A stretch of DNA of 55,624 nt from Candidatus Aenigmatarchaeota archaeon. Its GTDB lineage: Archaea; Aenigmatarchaeota; Aenigmatarchaeia; QMZS01. The translations under genes and the position numbers were made by a program. Of this stretch, positions 33,306 through 41,673 are shown one piece after another (positions within the stretch are counted from its first letter, which is position 1; the number at the start of each line of letters is the position of its first letter). The stretch is from the NCBI GenBank assembly GCA_003663355.1, contig QMZV01000001.1, positions 1 to 55,624 of the forward strand. The letters run 5' to 3'. The notes under the pieces are model-generated. The model was given only the letters and a program-made list of their open reading frames with translations, was not told the DNA's origin and made no database searches.

Positions 33306-34829
33306 CTACTCAACTTCAATATCAACAAAAATTGGAGATTTTATTTTTATTTCTTTCTTGTTGTCAAGCAGATATTTTAAAATTTCATTTTTCAATTTTA
33401 AGTTAATTGAAGGCAAGGTGTCAGCATATCTTATTGTTAATCTTCCTTTTTTTCCATTTTCTATCTGATAGGCAAAATAATTTGAAATTGAATCTAAAAA
33501 AGAGCAGACATAAACCCCATTTTTTATAATCTTCTCAAATTTCTTGTCATCTGATTTTACTCCGAGAATATTTCCATTATAAACATAAATTTCATTTAGA
33601 CCACCAGGACCTAATAACTTTTTTCCTTCCTCTGGTTCAGAGACATAGATTTTTATATCTTTATCATATATTTTCTTTCTTGCTATTCCAATTAAATCTT
33701 TGTTTTCAATAATACCAAGTTTAATAATCTTTGCAATTTTTTTACCTTCTTTTGTTTTCGGTTTTTTATCTATTTTAATTCCGGCTGCAATCTCTAAGTC
33801 AGAAAATTCAAATTTTTTTGGATAATATAACTCTCTAATATCTTTTATATTTTCCAGAGCCATCACAATTCTTCCAAGCCCTGGACCAGAATTAAAAACA
33901 GGATATTTTATTTTATAATTCGCAAGGGAAACAGGAGAATACATACCAATTTCAGAAACTTCAATCCAACCAATTTTTTTGTGTTTTACAAAAACCTCGT
34001 AATTTGTCCCCGGAGCATAGTAAGCTGGCTGATTTGGTTTTATTTTAAATTTCACATGTTCAAAACCTAATTTTTTGAAGAATTTTTCTGTCAACTCTTT
34101 TCCATTTTCAATTTTAAAATCTTCGTCCATAACAATCATTGAGAAATTCAGATGCGCCCTCAGATGTTTTTTGTCTTCCCTCTGTTCCCTTCTAAATCTC
34201 CACACAAGAGAGAAAAGCATTATTGGATGTTCTTTTTTATCCTGCAATTCTGCCAGCAAGGGAAACCATGCCGTTGTTGCATGCGATATCAAAGAAAAAT
34301 TTGTTGGTTCAGGCTTTAATTCAAGCAATTCTTTAAAAACAGTATTTATTAAATAAAGAGCATCAGAAGTTTTAATTTTTAATCTTGAAACAAGAGATTC
34401 CGTAAAATCTTCTCCGCCTTCTATTTCGTTTCTCTTGTATTCCTTTAGAATTTCCTGCAATTCTCTAAATTTTTTGAAATTTGGCAATCTTCTTCTAATT
34501 AACTCTTTTTTTTCATTTGATAAACCAATATCAGGTCTTGGAATTGTTGCAAGGTAATACAATCGATCCAAAATTGCTCCCGCTTCAGGTCCATATTGTT
34601 TTTTGACTTCTTCATCAAGTTGAATTGGATTTAAAATAACTTCATCAAAACCCATTTTTAAGAGAATCTCTCTAATTCTAAAAATATATTTCCACAACAG
34701 ATGCTCGGAACCCCTTTTCTTTTTTTCAGTAAACTTTCCTTTTCCTTTTACCAATTCTGCAGTTTTTTTCCATTCAAGTTCCCAGTTCTCCTTTGCTTTT
34801 TTCTTTATTTCTTCTGGATTAAATAACAT
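33306..34829 (-). CDS. sepS: O-phosphoseryl-tRNA(Cys) synthetase (SepRS)
   Basis: A 507-residue class II synthetase that charges tRNA-Cys with O-phosphoserine, the first step of tRNA-dependent cysteine synthesis (SepCysS then makes Cys). Hallmarks: MLFNPEEIKKKAKENWELEW, GSEHLLWKYIFRIREILLKM, DRLYYLATIPRPDIGLSNEK, SLISHATTAWFPLLAELQDK (the phosphate-binding region), LVWRFRREQREDKKHLRAHL (motif 2), GWIEVSEIGMYSPVSLANYK and VFNSGPGLGRIVMALENIKD (motif 3). The C-terminal anticodon-binding half is present and the length is close to the family's 530. Its presence implies a SepCysS elsewhere in the genome; none is in this window. Confidence 0.88.
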   Translation of the reverse strand: MLFNPEEIKKKAKENWELEWKKTAELVKGKGKFTEKKKRGSEHLLWKYIFRIREILLKMGFDEVILNPIQLDEEVKKQYGPEAGAILDRLYYLATIPRPDIGLSNEKKELIRRRLPNFKKFRELQEILKEYKRNEIEGGEDFTESLVSRLKIKTSDALYLINTVFKELLELKPEPTNFSLISHATTAWFPLLAELQDKKEHPIMLFSLVWRFRREQREDKKHLRAHLNFSMIVMDEDFKIENGKELTEKFFKKLGFEHVKFKIKPNQPAYYAPGTNYEVFVKHKKIGWIEVSEIGMYSPVSLANYKIKYPVFNSGPGLGRIVMALENIKDIRELYYPKKFEFSDLEIAAGIKIDKKPKTKEGKKIAKIIKLGIIENKDLIGIARKKIYDKDIKIYVSEPEEGKKLLGPGGLNEIYVYNGNILGVKSDDKKFEKIIKNGVYVCSFLDSISNYFAYQIENGKKGRLTIRYADTLPSINLKLKNEILKYLLDNKKEIKIKSPIFVDIEVE

Positions 34830-34853
34830 AATAAATTATCTTTAATAGATTAT

Positions 34854-35903
34854 ATGATGTACGATATTGCAATAATTGGAGGGGGGATTGCCGGTTTATA
34901 TTTTGCGAGTTTGCTAAAAGATAAAAAAGTTTTATTAATTGAGGAGCACAAAAATTTAGGCCCAAGAAGATGCAGCGGAATTGTTTCTAACAGAATTAAT
35001 AATTTTTTTGAGCTGCCAAAAACAATAATTGAAAAAGAAGTTAATAAAGCGATTATCAGTTATAAGAATTTAACAGGGATAATAAATTTTGATTCAATTG
35101 TTTTGGACAAAGAAAGATTGGAATGGTTTTTATTAAGAGAAGCAAAAAAATGTGTTGAGATAAAATTTGAAAAAGTTAATAAGATATTTGAAGATTATTA
35201 CGGTGTAATAATTTCCACCAAAAACGAAGATTACAGAACAAAATACCTTGTAGGTTGCGATGGTCCAAACTCCCTTGTAAGAAGAATCTTTATAAAAGAA
35301 GAACCAAAAAAATTCTACTTTGGAAAATTCTGCTATTCAAAGGAAAAATCTAAAGATTATTTTCAGATTTTTTTTGACCCAAAATACTCCGACTTATTTT
35401 CTTGGATTGCTCCAAGAAAGGGAAAAGTTGAGTATGGTTTAATTTCTGAAAAAAAATTGAGTTATTATTATGAAAATTTTTTGCATGATAAAAAACCAAA
35501 ATATATAACTGATGAAGGATTTGGAGTTATTCCAACAGGAATGTGCAAATGCTCATTTGATAAAGGAATTTTGATAGGAAACTCGTGCGGGCAAACAAAA
35601 CCGTTGACAGGAGGAGGAATAATATATTCTTTGATTGCAGCAAAAATTGCTGCTAAAGAATTTAACAAGGATAAACCAAACCTTAAAAATTACGAAAAAG
35701 AATGCAAAAAAATTTTTGGAAAAGAGATAAAATATCAATTATGGCTTAGGAAAATTTATTCAAAATTGAGTGACAAAAAGAAAGAAAAATTAGTAAAATT
35801 AATTTCAAATAGCAAATTAAAAATTGACATGGACTTTCCAGTTACAGATATTCTGAGAAATCATAAAATGAAGGTTTTGAGGAGTTTATTTAGCAAAGTT
35901 TAA
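34854..35903 (+). CDS. geranylgeranyl-reductase-family FAD oxidoreductase
   Basis: A 349-residue flavoprotein. N-terminal dinucleotide motif DIAIIGGGIAGLYFASLL, then KNLGPRRCSGIVSNRI (the CxG-type GGR signature), YLVGCDGPNSLVRR (second FAD motif) and GILIGNSCGQTKPLTGGGII YSL (GD-like FAD motif with the typical GGR ending). Archaeal members saturate the isoprenoid chains of membrane lipids, the likely role here. It is divergent from sepS with about 24 bases between, so the two share a promoter region. No signal peptide. Confidence 0.82.
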   Translation: MMYDIAIIGGGIAGLYFASLLKDKKVLLIEEHKNLGPRRCSGIVSNRINNFFELPKTIIEKEVNKAIISYKNLTGIINFDSIVLDKERLEWFLLREAKKCVEIKFEKVNKIFEDYYGVIISTKNEDYRTKYLVGCDGPNSLVRRIFIKEEPKKFYFGKFCYSKEKSKDYFQIFFDPKYSDLFSWIAPRKGKVEYGLISEKKLSYYYENFLHDKKPKYITDEGFGVIPTGMCKCSFDKGILIGNSCGQTKPLTGGGIIYSLIAAKIAAKEFNKDKPNLKNYEKECKKIFGKEIKYQLWLRKIYSKLSDKKKEKLVKLISNSKLKIDMDFPVTDILRNHKMKVLRSLFSKV

Positions 35904-35949
35904 TTTTGTTAAAAAAGTTTGCATTTTTGCCAATTATCAGAAGGATAAT

Positions 35950-35983
35950 TCCCATAGTTCAACAAACGCTAAACTATGGGGAG
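35950..35983. terminator. hairpin between convergent genes
   Basis: cccatagtt (35952-35960) and aactatggg (35973-35981) form a perfect 9-bp stem, extendable by a T-G and a T-A pair, with a 12-base loop. It lies between the convergent ends of the FAD oxidoreductase and scpB. It could stop transcription from both sides, or be the subterminal hairpin of a lost IS200/IS605-type element; the rest of 35904-36043 holds nothing else. Confidence 0.4.
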
Positions 35984-36043
35984 TATAATAAATATATTTT
36001 GGTAAAAATGTATTTATAGTTTTTTGTGATAGATAATATATCT

Positions 36044-36523
36044 CTAATTATTCACAAATTTCTCCAAATTAGTTTTCTCTATCTTTTTCCCAAAATAATC
36101 AACAAATAATTTTGTTGTCTTCAATATTTTCGTTCTTCCGCTCTTCTTTGCTGAAATTAAACCTCTTTTTTCTAATTCATGCACATATTCATAAGTTCGG
36201 TTTCCTATTGTGTTGACAAGCACATTTTGTTTTATTGGACCTTTAAAAGCAATTATTGAAAGAGCTTTTAGCAATCCAGGAGATAAATCTCTATAAGGAG
36301 AGAGTTTTTTAACTTTATGCAGAACTTCTGGATTAACAATTAGTTGATATGTATTCTCTGCTTCAACCAATTTTATCCCGCTTTCCTCATTATATTTTTC
36401 TTTTAATTCCTCTATTTTTTTCCTAATCTCACTTGAAGAAGTCTGAGTCAGTTCAACCAATCCTTCAATTGTTATTGGCTTTGAACTTAAAAACAAAGCA
36501 GCTTCTATTATTTTCTTAAGCAT
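36044..36523 (-). CDS. scpB: segregation and condensation protein ScpB
   Basis: A 159-residue kleisin-associated winged-helix protein: MLKKIIEAALFLSSKPITIE starts the first wHTH, SSSEIRKKIEELKEKY and GIKLVEAENTYQLIVNPEVL follow, and the second wHTH contains LKALSIIAFKGPIKQNVLVN and RTYEYVHELEKRGLISAKKS GR. ScpB binds ScpA and helps SMC load on chromosomes. I choose ATG 36523; the open frame extends to a TTG at 36550 that adds poorly conserved residues. It is the last gene of a run of same-strand genes with a membrane protein upstream. Confidence 0.88.
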   Translation of the reverse strand: MLKKIIEAALFLSSKPITIEGLVELTQTSSSEIRKKIEELKEKYNEESGIKLVEAENTYQLIVNPEVLHKVKKLSPYRDLSPGLLKALSIIAFKGPIKQNVLVNTIGNRTYEYVHELEKRGLISAKKSGRTKILKTTKLFVDYFGKKIEKTNLEKFVNN

Positions 36524-36546
36524 AATTATTTCTAAAATAAAATTAT

Positions 36547-38121
36547 TCAATCTGTATAATGCGGATTCTTTATCTGCAAACTTTCACTTTTCTCCATTTC
36601 AACTCTGTAAGTTGCATGTGCTTTTATTCCAAAAGTGAGTTTTGGATCTTCTTTTTTCCATAGACCTTTTTTCAAAGAGAGTGTTAATCCGGTATACAAC
36701 AATTCATCATCACCTGGTTTTATTTTCAAATCATTTTTCTCTCCAGCATATTTTATTTCACAAACATTATTTACACAAGAACAACTGCTAATTTTCCCTT
36801 CTTCACTCAATTTTTTATTGCAACTTAATTCGATATAGTTTCCAACATCTCCGATCGGTTTTATTATTATTTTATCATATTCTGTTCCATTCCTCTCTCT
36901 TTTACCTTTTCTTCTATAAATTGGTTCTCCACCACATTCTACACAAGCGCTCTCATTGTTTATATTTATTGTAATGTTTTTTCCTTCTTCCTCTTTTTCA
37001 CATTTATCTAATTTTTGTGAAGTGTTTGTTTTATTTACACAATATTGATATTTATAATCGCCCAGCGGTGTCCAATCTTGCATTTCATTTTTAATAGATT
37101 CTAGAGTTCCCTCAAACCATTTATATTCATATTTCCCTCTGAAAACAATTGTTCCTTTTCTCCTCTCATTTTTTAGACTTATTGGAATTATACCCTCTCT
37201 AAAACCTTCTCCAGCCCCTTCCCAAATTAAAGGAAGAAAAGTGTACATTAAAATATTTGCAGGAGCAGCTTTTTCTTTTGCAGATTCTACCCTAAATTTA
37301 GGTATAGTCTCATTAACATTTTTTATAACTTCAATATCTAAATAAGATTCTGTTTCATAATCATAGGAGTAAGTTGTTTTTATTGTTCCTCCTATAACCA
37401 TTTTGTTTTTTGCATAGGTACACTTAACTTTTTCATCCCAAGGGTCATTTATTCTTCCTGTTAGACTAAAATAATGGTTTGTTTCCTTTCTTATTTTATC
37501 AGAATGATCTCCATTAATACTTTTAATATTAAGAACTTCTAAATTTTCACAAACTTCATATTTACCTCCACTTGTGTTTATTTCCACATTTTTAGCATCA
37601 TAATCACCTTTATTTTCTAAAGTCATCCAAATCTGAATTGGCATTCCTGCATAAATTTCTGTACGAGGTTGCATCTGGAATTCTGTAATTTCAAGACCAA
37701 AATTTTCTGGTTTTTCTTCTGGTGCTGGTGGCTGCTCAGTTAAAACGCACTCTCTCTGATAAGCCATAGGATTTGTGAAAATTAACACTAAACAATGAAT
37801 CTGCTTTTCTGCCATCTCTGGCATACCTGATAAACTTTCTGAAATTTGGCTCATTGGGCCTCTCAAATAAGTTGCATAAGGTCCATAAGCTGCATAGCCG
37901 AGAACCATCACAATTACAAAAAATACAAACATACCTGAAAATCTAAAGGGCCAGGCAATCAAAAAAAGAATTGCAAAATTTATTAATGCGAGTCCTCCTA
38001 TAAATATACCAAACATTTGAGGGCCAAAATCAGCAATTCCAAAATATTCTACAAATAAAGCTGCAGTTAAGGCTACCAAAAAACCACAAACTAAAGCCTC
38101 CAAAAAATCTGCTTCTCTCAT
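36547..38121 (-). CDS. membrane-anchored protein with CARDB-like external domain
   Basis: 524 residues. Three or four N-terminal membrane helices (LVCGFLVALTAALFVEYF, FGIFIGGLALINFAILFLIA, FVFFVIVMVLGYAAYG) are followed by a large extracytoplasmic part. That part has a CARDB-like fold (RTEIYAGMPIQIWMTLENKG DYDAKNVEI) and several Cys pairs near the C-terminus (SCVECGG is approximate; ISSCSCVNNVCEIKY is clear). The start codon overlaps the stop of the preceding 41-residue gene (ATGA). The general plan resembles the lipoprotein at 47878-48792. Function unknown. Confidence 0.65.
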   Translation of the reverse strand: MREADFLEALVCGFLVALTAALFVEYFGIADFGPQMFGIFIGGLALINFAILFLIAWPFRFSGMFVFFVIVMVLGYAAYGPYATYLRGPMSQISESLSGMPEMAEKQIHCLVLIFTNPMAYQRECVLTEQPPAPEEKPENFGLEITEFQMQPRTEIYAGMPIQIWMTLENKGDYDAKNVEINTSGGKYEVCENLEVLNIKSINGDHSDKIRKETNHYFSLTGRINDPWDEKVKCTYAKNKMVIGGTIKTTYSYDYETESYLDIEVIKNVNETIPKFRVESAKEKAAPANILMYTFLPLIWEGAGEGFREGIIPISLKNERRKGTIVFRGKYEYKWFEGTLESIKNEMQDWTPLGDYKYQYCVNKTNTSQKLDKCEKEEEGKNITININNESACVECGGEPIYRRKGKRERNGTEYDKIIIKPIGDVGNYIELSCNKKLSEEGKISSCSCVNNVCEIKYAGEKNDLKIKPGDDELLYTGLTLSLKKGLWKKEDPKLTFGIKAHATYRVEMEKSESLQIKNPHYTD

Positions 38122-38243
38122 TCTTCTTCACCAAAACTGCAAACAGTTTTATCATTTACCCTATTTTCGCTTTCAGCTCGATAGGCTTCATTTTTTTCTA
38201 ATAAAAATTTAAATTTTTTCCAAATCAAATTGTTTTTTGTCAT
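38118..38243 (-). CDS. 41-residue protein coupled on both sides
   Basis: A short gene between two membrane-protein genes. Its ATG (38243) overlaps the upstream gene's TGA and its TGA (38118-38120) overlaps the downstream ATG, both as ATGA. The product starts MTKNNLIWKKFKFLLEKNEA and ends VCSFGEEE: soluble, charged, helical, with one Cys. Two exact 4-base overlaps make a real, translated gene likely. No family recognised. Confidence 0.6.
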   Translation of the reverse strand: MTKNNLIWKKFKFLLEKNEAYRAESENRVNDKTVCSFGEEE

Positions 38244-40276
38244 TTTTGTTCACCTTCTTCATCATTTTTTTCTTCTTTTTCCCTGCTTACTTTTATTTTT
38301 TTTATCAGTGTTTTTAATGATTTTTCTTTTTCATTCTTTTCTTCTTTCTTTTCATTATCTGCCTGGGCTTCTTCTGCTTTTTTCCTTGCTTCTATTTCTT
38401 CTATCTGTTTTTTCAGTAATTCTTCTTCAAGCGCTTCTTTCATACTCTTCCCTCCACTCCAAGACCATAACAAAAATAAGAGAAAGGTGTTTAATCCAGA
38501 AAAAAGAGCAAGAGCGCCCAGAGAAATAGAAATTCCCGCCCAGTTTAAAAAAGCGGGAACTACTAATATTAATAAAGCCAAAGTAGCACCTAATTCTATT
38601 ATCTTTATTGGTAATCTTCCTCTTCCTTTTGGTATCCAATCATAAACTATAAATGCTCCGCCTAAAAATAACAAAGCCAATCCGTACCAAATCACACCAA
38701 AAACGAATGCAAGTAAACCTCCTGTTATTATAATTAATACACCTATTTTCTGTTTAAAACTAAATTTATCCATTTCTGGAGCTACAATTAAAAGATAACC
38801 AATACCAATAATTATAGCAGGTATTCCAATAATCCACAATCTTGGCCAAAAGATAAGTATTAATATTCCAATTCCAATCGCAACAATTGGTAAAATAATT
38901 TTTGCGTATTCTTCTACATTTTTTGAAGGTTTTCCTTCATATATTTTTGTTTTTCCGCGTTTGAACAATCTTTTTAGAGGTGGTTGATATTCTTCTCCTC
39001 TATAGAATTTATATTTACAATCTAAACATGTATATACTCCTAATTCTCCGGGTCCAGGTGGTTTTATATTTTTACTTCCACATCTTGGACATGTCGGAAT
39101 TTTTCCTTTAACAAAAGGATATTTAATTCCATGTCCAACTTTTTTAATTCTTTCTTTTAGTAATTGTCTATCAATAGCCTTTACCTCTTCTTCACTAATA
39201 TCTTGTTCATAAGGCAGTTCTGATTCTGCAAATTCTTTTGATTTTTCTTCTATTAATTTTTCTAGATTATAGTGAAATATATCATAATCTCCCAATATCT
39301 TACTATCTTTTATCAAACTTCCAACATTATACAATCCGCTCAACCTCTGAAATTTTTCTTTCAAGATTTTTTTTATTCCTTCTATTTCTCTCGGTGATTT
39401 ACATCTTCTTATTTTATCTTCCCATATATTTAACTTTTCATGGGACCATTTCTCCAAAAATCCTTTTATTTCATCTTTGCTATATCCAAGTTCTTCTAAT
39501 TTTTTTATGACTTCTATTGGACTTACTTCCCAGACTATATAATTCCTTTTAAGTTCTTCTCTTTCAAGAATTTCATGTGTTGGTCTCTTTTTTGCTTTTT
39601 CTTGCCATTCTTTTTCTTCTCTTTCAATTCTTCTTCTCAATTCTTCTTCTTCCCTAATTGTTTTTGACTTGAATGCTCTACCAAGTAATTCCTCTAATTC
39701 CTCTTTTTTATTTTCTATTAATTTTTTTAGACCTGGATAAGTTGGTGTACCATGATATATCCAGTAATCATTTCCAGGCAATCCCCCATGCTTTTGCATT
39801 TCTCTTTCTAACTCTTTTTCTATTCGGGTTAAACTATATATATCCTTACAATTTTTTATTTTGCTCTCCCATTCTTCTTGCTCTTTAGTTAACCATTCTT
39901 CTTTCATTGATTTTTTTAACCATTCTTCTCTTGTTTCAAGCTCTCTAATTTCTCCACTAGTTTTACCACTAAATGGAATTTTAAATCTTTCATCTGCTAC
40001 TCTTCCTTCTTTTAATATATCTTCATTTCTCTTTACGAAATCTTCCAATTTTTCAAAACATTCCCCAACTTTACTTTCATCAAATCCAGGTCCTTTACGA
40101 GTTATACGATAATGTTTATCTATCCAATCAAGTTCCCCCATTATTATTCCTTTTGTTACATCATCCAATTCTATTTTTTTTATTTTATCTCTAAGTTTCT
40201 TTACAATTTTTTGAAGAGTTGTTCTATCTTTTGGTCTCTTTCCAACAAACTCAAATAAATCTTCCAATATTCCCAT
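38240..40276 (-). CDS. coiled-coil, zinc-ribbon, multi-pass membrane protein
   Basis: 678 residues from ATG 40276 (MGILEDLFEFVGKRPKDRTT). The first 380 are highly charged helices (EEELRRRIEREEKEWQEKAK). Near residue 400 comes a zinc ribbon IPTCPRCGSKNIKPPGPG... VYTCLDCKYKF (two CxxC pairs). Then there are at least six membrane helices (IILPIVAIGIGILILIFW, IIGIPAIIIGIGYLLIV, IGVLIIITGGLLAFVFGVIW, ...) and a charged coiled-coil tail. Such zinc-ribbon/membrane proteins are frequent in DPANN archaea but uncharacterised. It heads a coupled operon with the 41-residue gene, the CARDB membrane protein and scpB. Confidence 0.65.
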   Translation of the reverse strand: MGILEDLFEFVGKRPKDRTTLQKIVKKLRDKIKKIELDDVTKGIIMGELDWIDKHYRITRKGPGFDESKVGECFEKLEDFVKRNEDILKEGRVADERFKIPFSGKTSGEIRELETREEWLKKSMKEEWLTKEQEEWESKIKNCKDIYSLTRIEKELEREMQKHGGLPGNDYWIYHGTPTYPGLKKLIENKKEELEELLGRAFKSKTIREEEELRRRIEREEKEWQEKAKKRPTHEILEREELKRNYIVWEVSPIEVIKKLEELGYSKDEIKGFLEKWSHEKLNIWEDKIRRCKSPREIEGIKKILKEKFQRLSGLYNVGSLIKDSKILGDYDIFHYNLEKLIEEKSKEFAESELPYEQDISEEEVKAIDRQLLKERIKKVGHGIKYPFVKGKIPTCPRCGSKNIKPPGPGELGVYTCLDCKYKFYRGEEYQPPLKRLFKRGKTKIYEGKPSKNVEEYAKIILPIVAIGIGILILIFWPRLWIIGIPAIIIGIGYLLIVAPEMDKFSFKQKIGVLIIITGGLLAFVFGVIWYGLALLFLGGAFIVYDWIPKGRGRLPIKIIELGATLALLILVVPAFLNWAGISISLGALALFSGLNTFLLFLLWSWSGGKSMKEALEEELLKKQIEEIEARKKAEEAQADNEKKEEKNEKEKSLKTLIKKIKVSREKEEKNDEEGEQK

Positions 40277-40332
40277 CCTTAAATTAATTTCTCTTTTTTC
40301 CTTAAAAAGAGGATACAAATAAGAATCCTAAA

Positions 40333-40620
40333 TTAATTTGAACAACCCTTTAACTTTTTAAGTCCTAAAACATATTCACCATCTATTTTAGCAGGGTCTG
40401 TTTGATTACCTTTACTGTCTACTAGTTTAATTTTGTGTCCGCTATGTTTGACTAAAAAAGGTATCCAATTGTTAATGAGTATGTGAAGATCAGTTCCTTT
40501 CATATCAGAATCATATGTCATAGGAACTGTTTTTAAATTGTAATCACCATCAACTGAAAACTCAACCCACTCAGAATGTTTCCCGCAATTTTCACATTCT
40601 AATCTATAATTGAGTCCCAT
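40333..40620 (-). CDS. small protein with one CxxC knuckle
   Basis: 95 residues. It starts MGLNYRLECENCGKHSEWVE with a CxxC pair, continues NLKTVPMTYDSDMKGTDLHI and ends LVDSKGNQTDPAKIDGEYVL followed by GLKKLKGCSN. It looks like a complete small soluble domain with possible zinc binding (CxxC plus a late Cys). No family is recognised and no partner is clear; it lies between the coiled-coil membrane gene and a broken nucleotidyltransferase. Confidence 0.55.
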   Translation of the reverse strand: MGLNYRLECENCGKHSEWVEFSVDGDYNLKTVPMTYDSDMKGTDLHILINNWIPFLVKHSGHKIKLVDSKGNQTDPAKIDGEYVLGLKKLKGCSN

Positions 40621-40646
40621 AAATTACAATTATAAAAAAGCAGTTG

Positions 40647-41223
40647 TTAAACCCACACTTCTTTTACTCTATAATCCGCTTTTATACTGTCCATCAATTC
40701 TTTTAATTTCTCAAATTTTTCTTTTTTTATAAGAAGTACTCCCTTGCCAATCTTTGAATTTTTATCAGCAATTTTTTTAACATTTCTCAGCAATTTTTTC
40801 TTATCTTTTTCATGCAAATTTTTTGTGCTATATTTTATTAATAGATAAGGAGATAAAGATTTTTTTAAATACTCACTAAAAATTTTTTCAGGGTAAGGCG
40901 AGAGAAATAAACCTTTATTACAAATTTCAAAAAGAAAAGAGGACTCAACATCTTTTTTTTCTCGCAAATTAAAAAAACAAAAGAAAATGGATTCTCTAAT
41001 TTATATATTTTTTCGATTTCACTAGCAAGTTTTTGGGTTATCCTCATCTCTCTTCCAACTTCCGGATTATGTTTACAATCAAATACCAAAACTAAATCTA
41101 TATCGCTGTTAATTTGCCTTCTAATGCTGAACCAAAGAAAACACTCCCAACCAAATTAGGAATTTTTTTGCTCTTCTTGCAAAATTCTATTACTGCCTTC
41201 TCTATATTTATTCTTTCCACCAT
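40647..41223 (-). pseudogene. minimal nucleotidyltransferase (MNT-type) with two frameshifts
   Basis: Starting at ATG 41223, the frames read in turn: KAVIEFCKKSKKIPNLVGSV FFGSALEGK, then NSDIDLVLVFDCKHNPEVGR and ITQKLASEIEKIYKLENPFS, then REKKDVESSFLFEICNKGLF to the stop at 40647. GSA...NSDIDLVLVF is the GSxxRGxxxxxSDxDL nucleotidyltransferase motif. The first break (about 41115) is a 1-base deletion just before the motif. The second is at a run of eight A on the coding strand (about 40957-40964). The gene is broken, or the breaks are sequencing errors, or the A-run is a slippage site. MNT proteins are usually antitoxins for HEPN toxins. Confidence 0.6.
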
Positions 41224-41303
41224 TTTTCTATTTCTTCTAAAATTTCCAAACATTTTCTAACAACTGTTCCATTACCTTTTCCACCATACCATCTGCCAAA
41301 TTT
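41208..41303 (-). pseudogene. short relic upstream of the nucleotidyltransferase
   Basis: An open stretch of 31 codons, KFGRWYGGKGNGTVVRKCLE ILEEIEKWWKE, ends overlapping the nucleotidyltransferase start. It looks like the C-terminus of a small helical protein such as a HEPN partner, but has no start codon (a stop precedes it). The stretch 41304-41440 upstream carries no gene; it shows a twice-repeated ttWagggaca motif. Confidence 0.25.
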
Positions 41304-41440
41304 TTAAATGTCTATTAAGGGACAAAAAACCATAAAAATTGAAAAAAGTGTCACTTTAGGGACATTATTATTCTAGCCTTGTTTTCTTGCAATTTTCCGA
41401 GAATATACCAAACTAAAACAAGTGGTATCTGCTACATAGA

Positions 41441-41653
41441 CTAACTTCTCTTAAAATCAGATGTAAATGCTAACTTAAACACAGATTTCTTCGCTTCTTC
41501 TATGTCTTCTTCACTCACTTTAATTCCCTTTAATGCTCCTCTCAAAGAAACAATTTGTTTTGGTGTTTGTCTGCTTTGAATTATCAAAATCTTCAAACTC
41601 CGAATTTCATTCTTTATTTCTTCCAATTCAGGATAAATTTGCTCTAATTTCAT
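41441..41653 (-). CDS. small coiled-coil protein
   Basis: 70 residues: an N-terminal helix MKLEQIYPELEEIKNEIRSL KILI followed by RQTPKQIVSLRGALKGIKVS EEDIEEAKKSVFK. Architecture (amphipathic helix then GxxxSEEDIEEAKKSLF) resembles the small DPANN antitoxin-like proteins placed upstream of PIN toxins, but no toxin gene follows. It is 20 bases downstream of a coiled-coil gene on the same strand. Confidence 0.5.
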   Translation of the reverse strand: MKLEQIYPELEEIKNEIRSLKILIIQSRQTPKQIVSLRGALKGIKVSEEDIEEAKKSVFKLAFTSDFKRS

Positions 41654-41673
41654 TATTTAATTTACTTAAATAA

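Noticed and set aside
41304..41440. Possible small gene or sRNA before the 41208 relic
   Set aside because: No frame with a start and no C/D-box or tRNA-like fold; only a short repeated ttWagggaca motif was seen.
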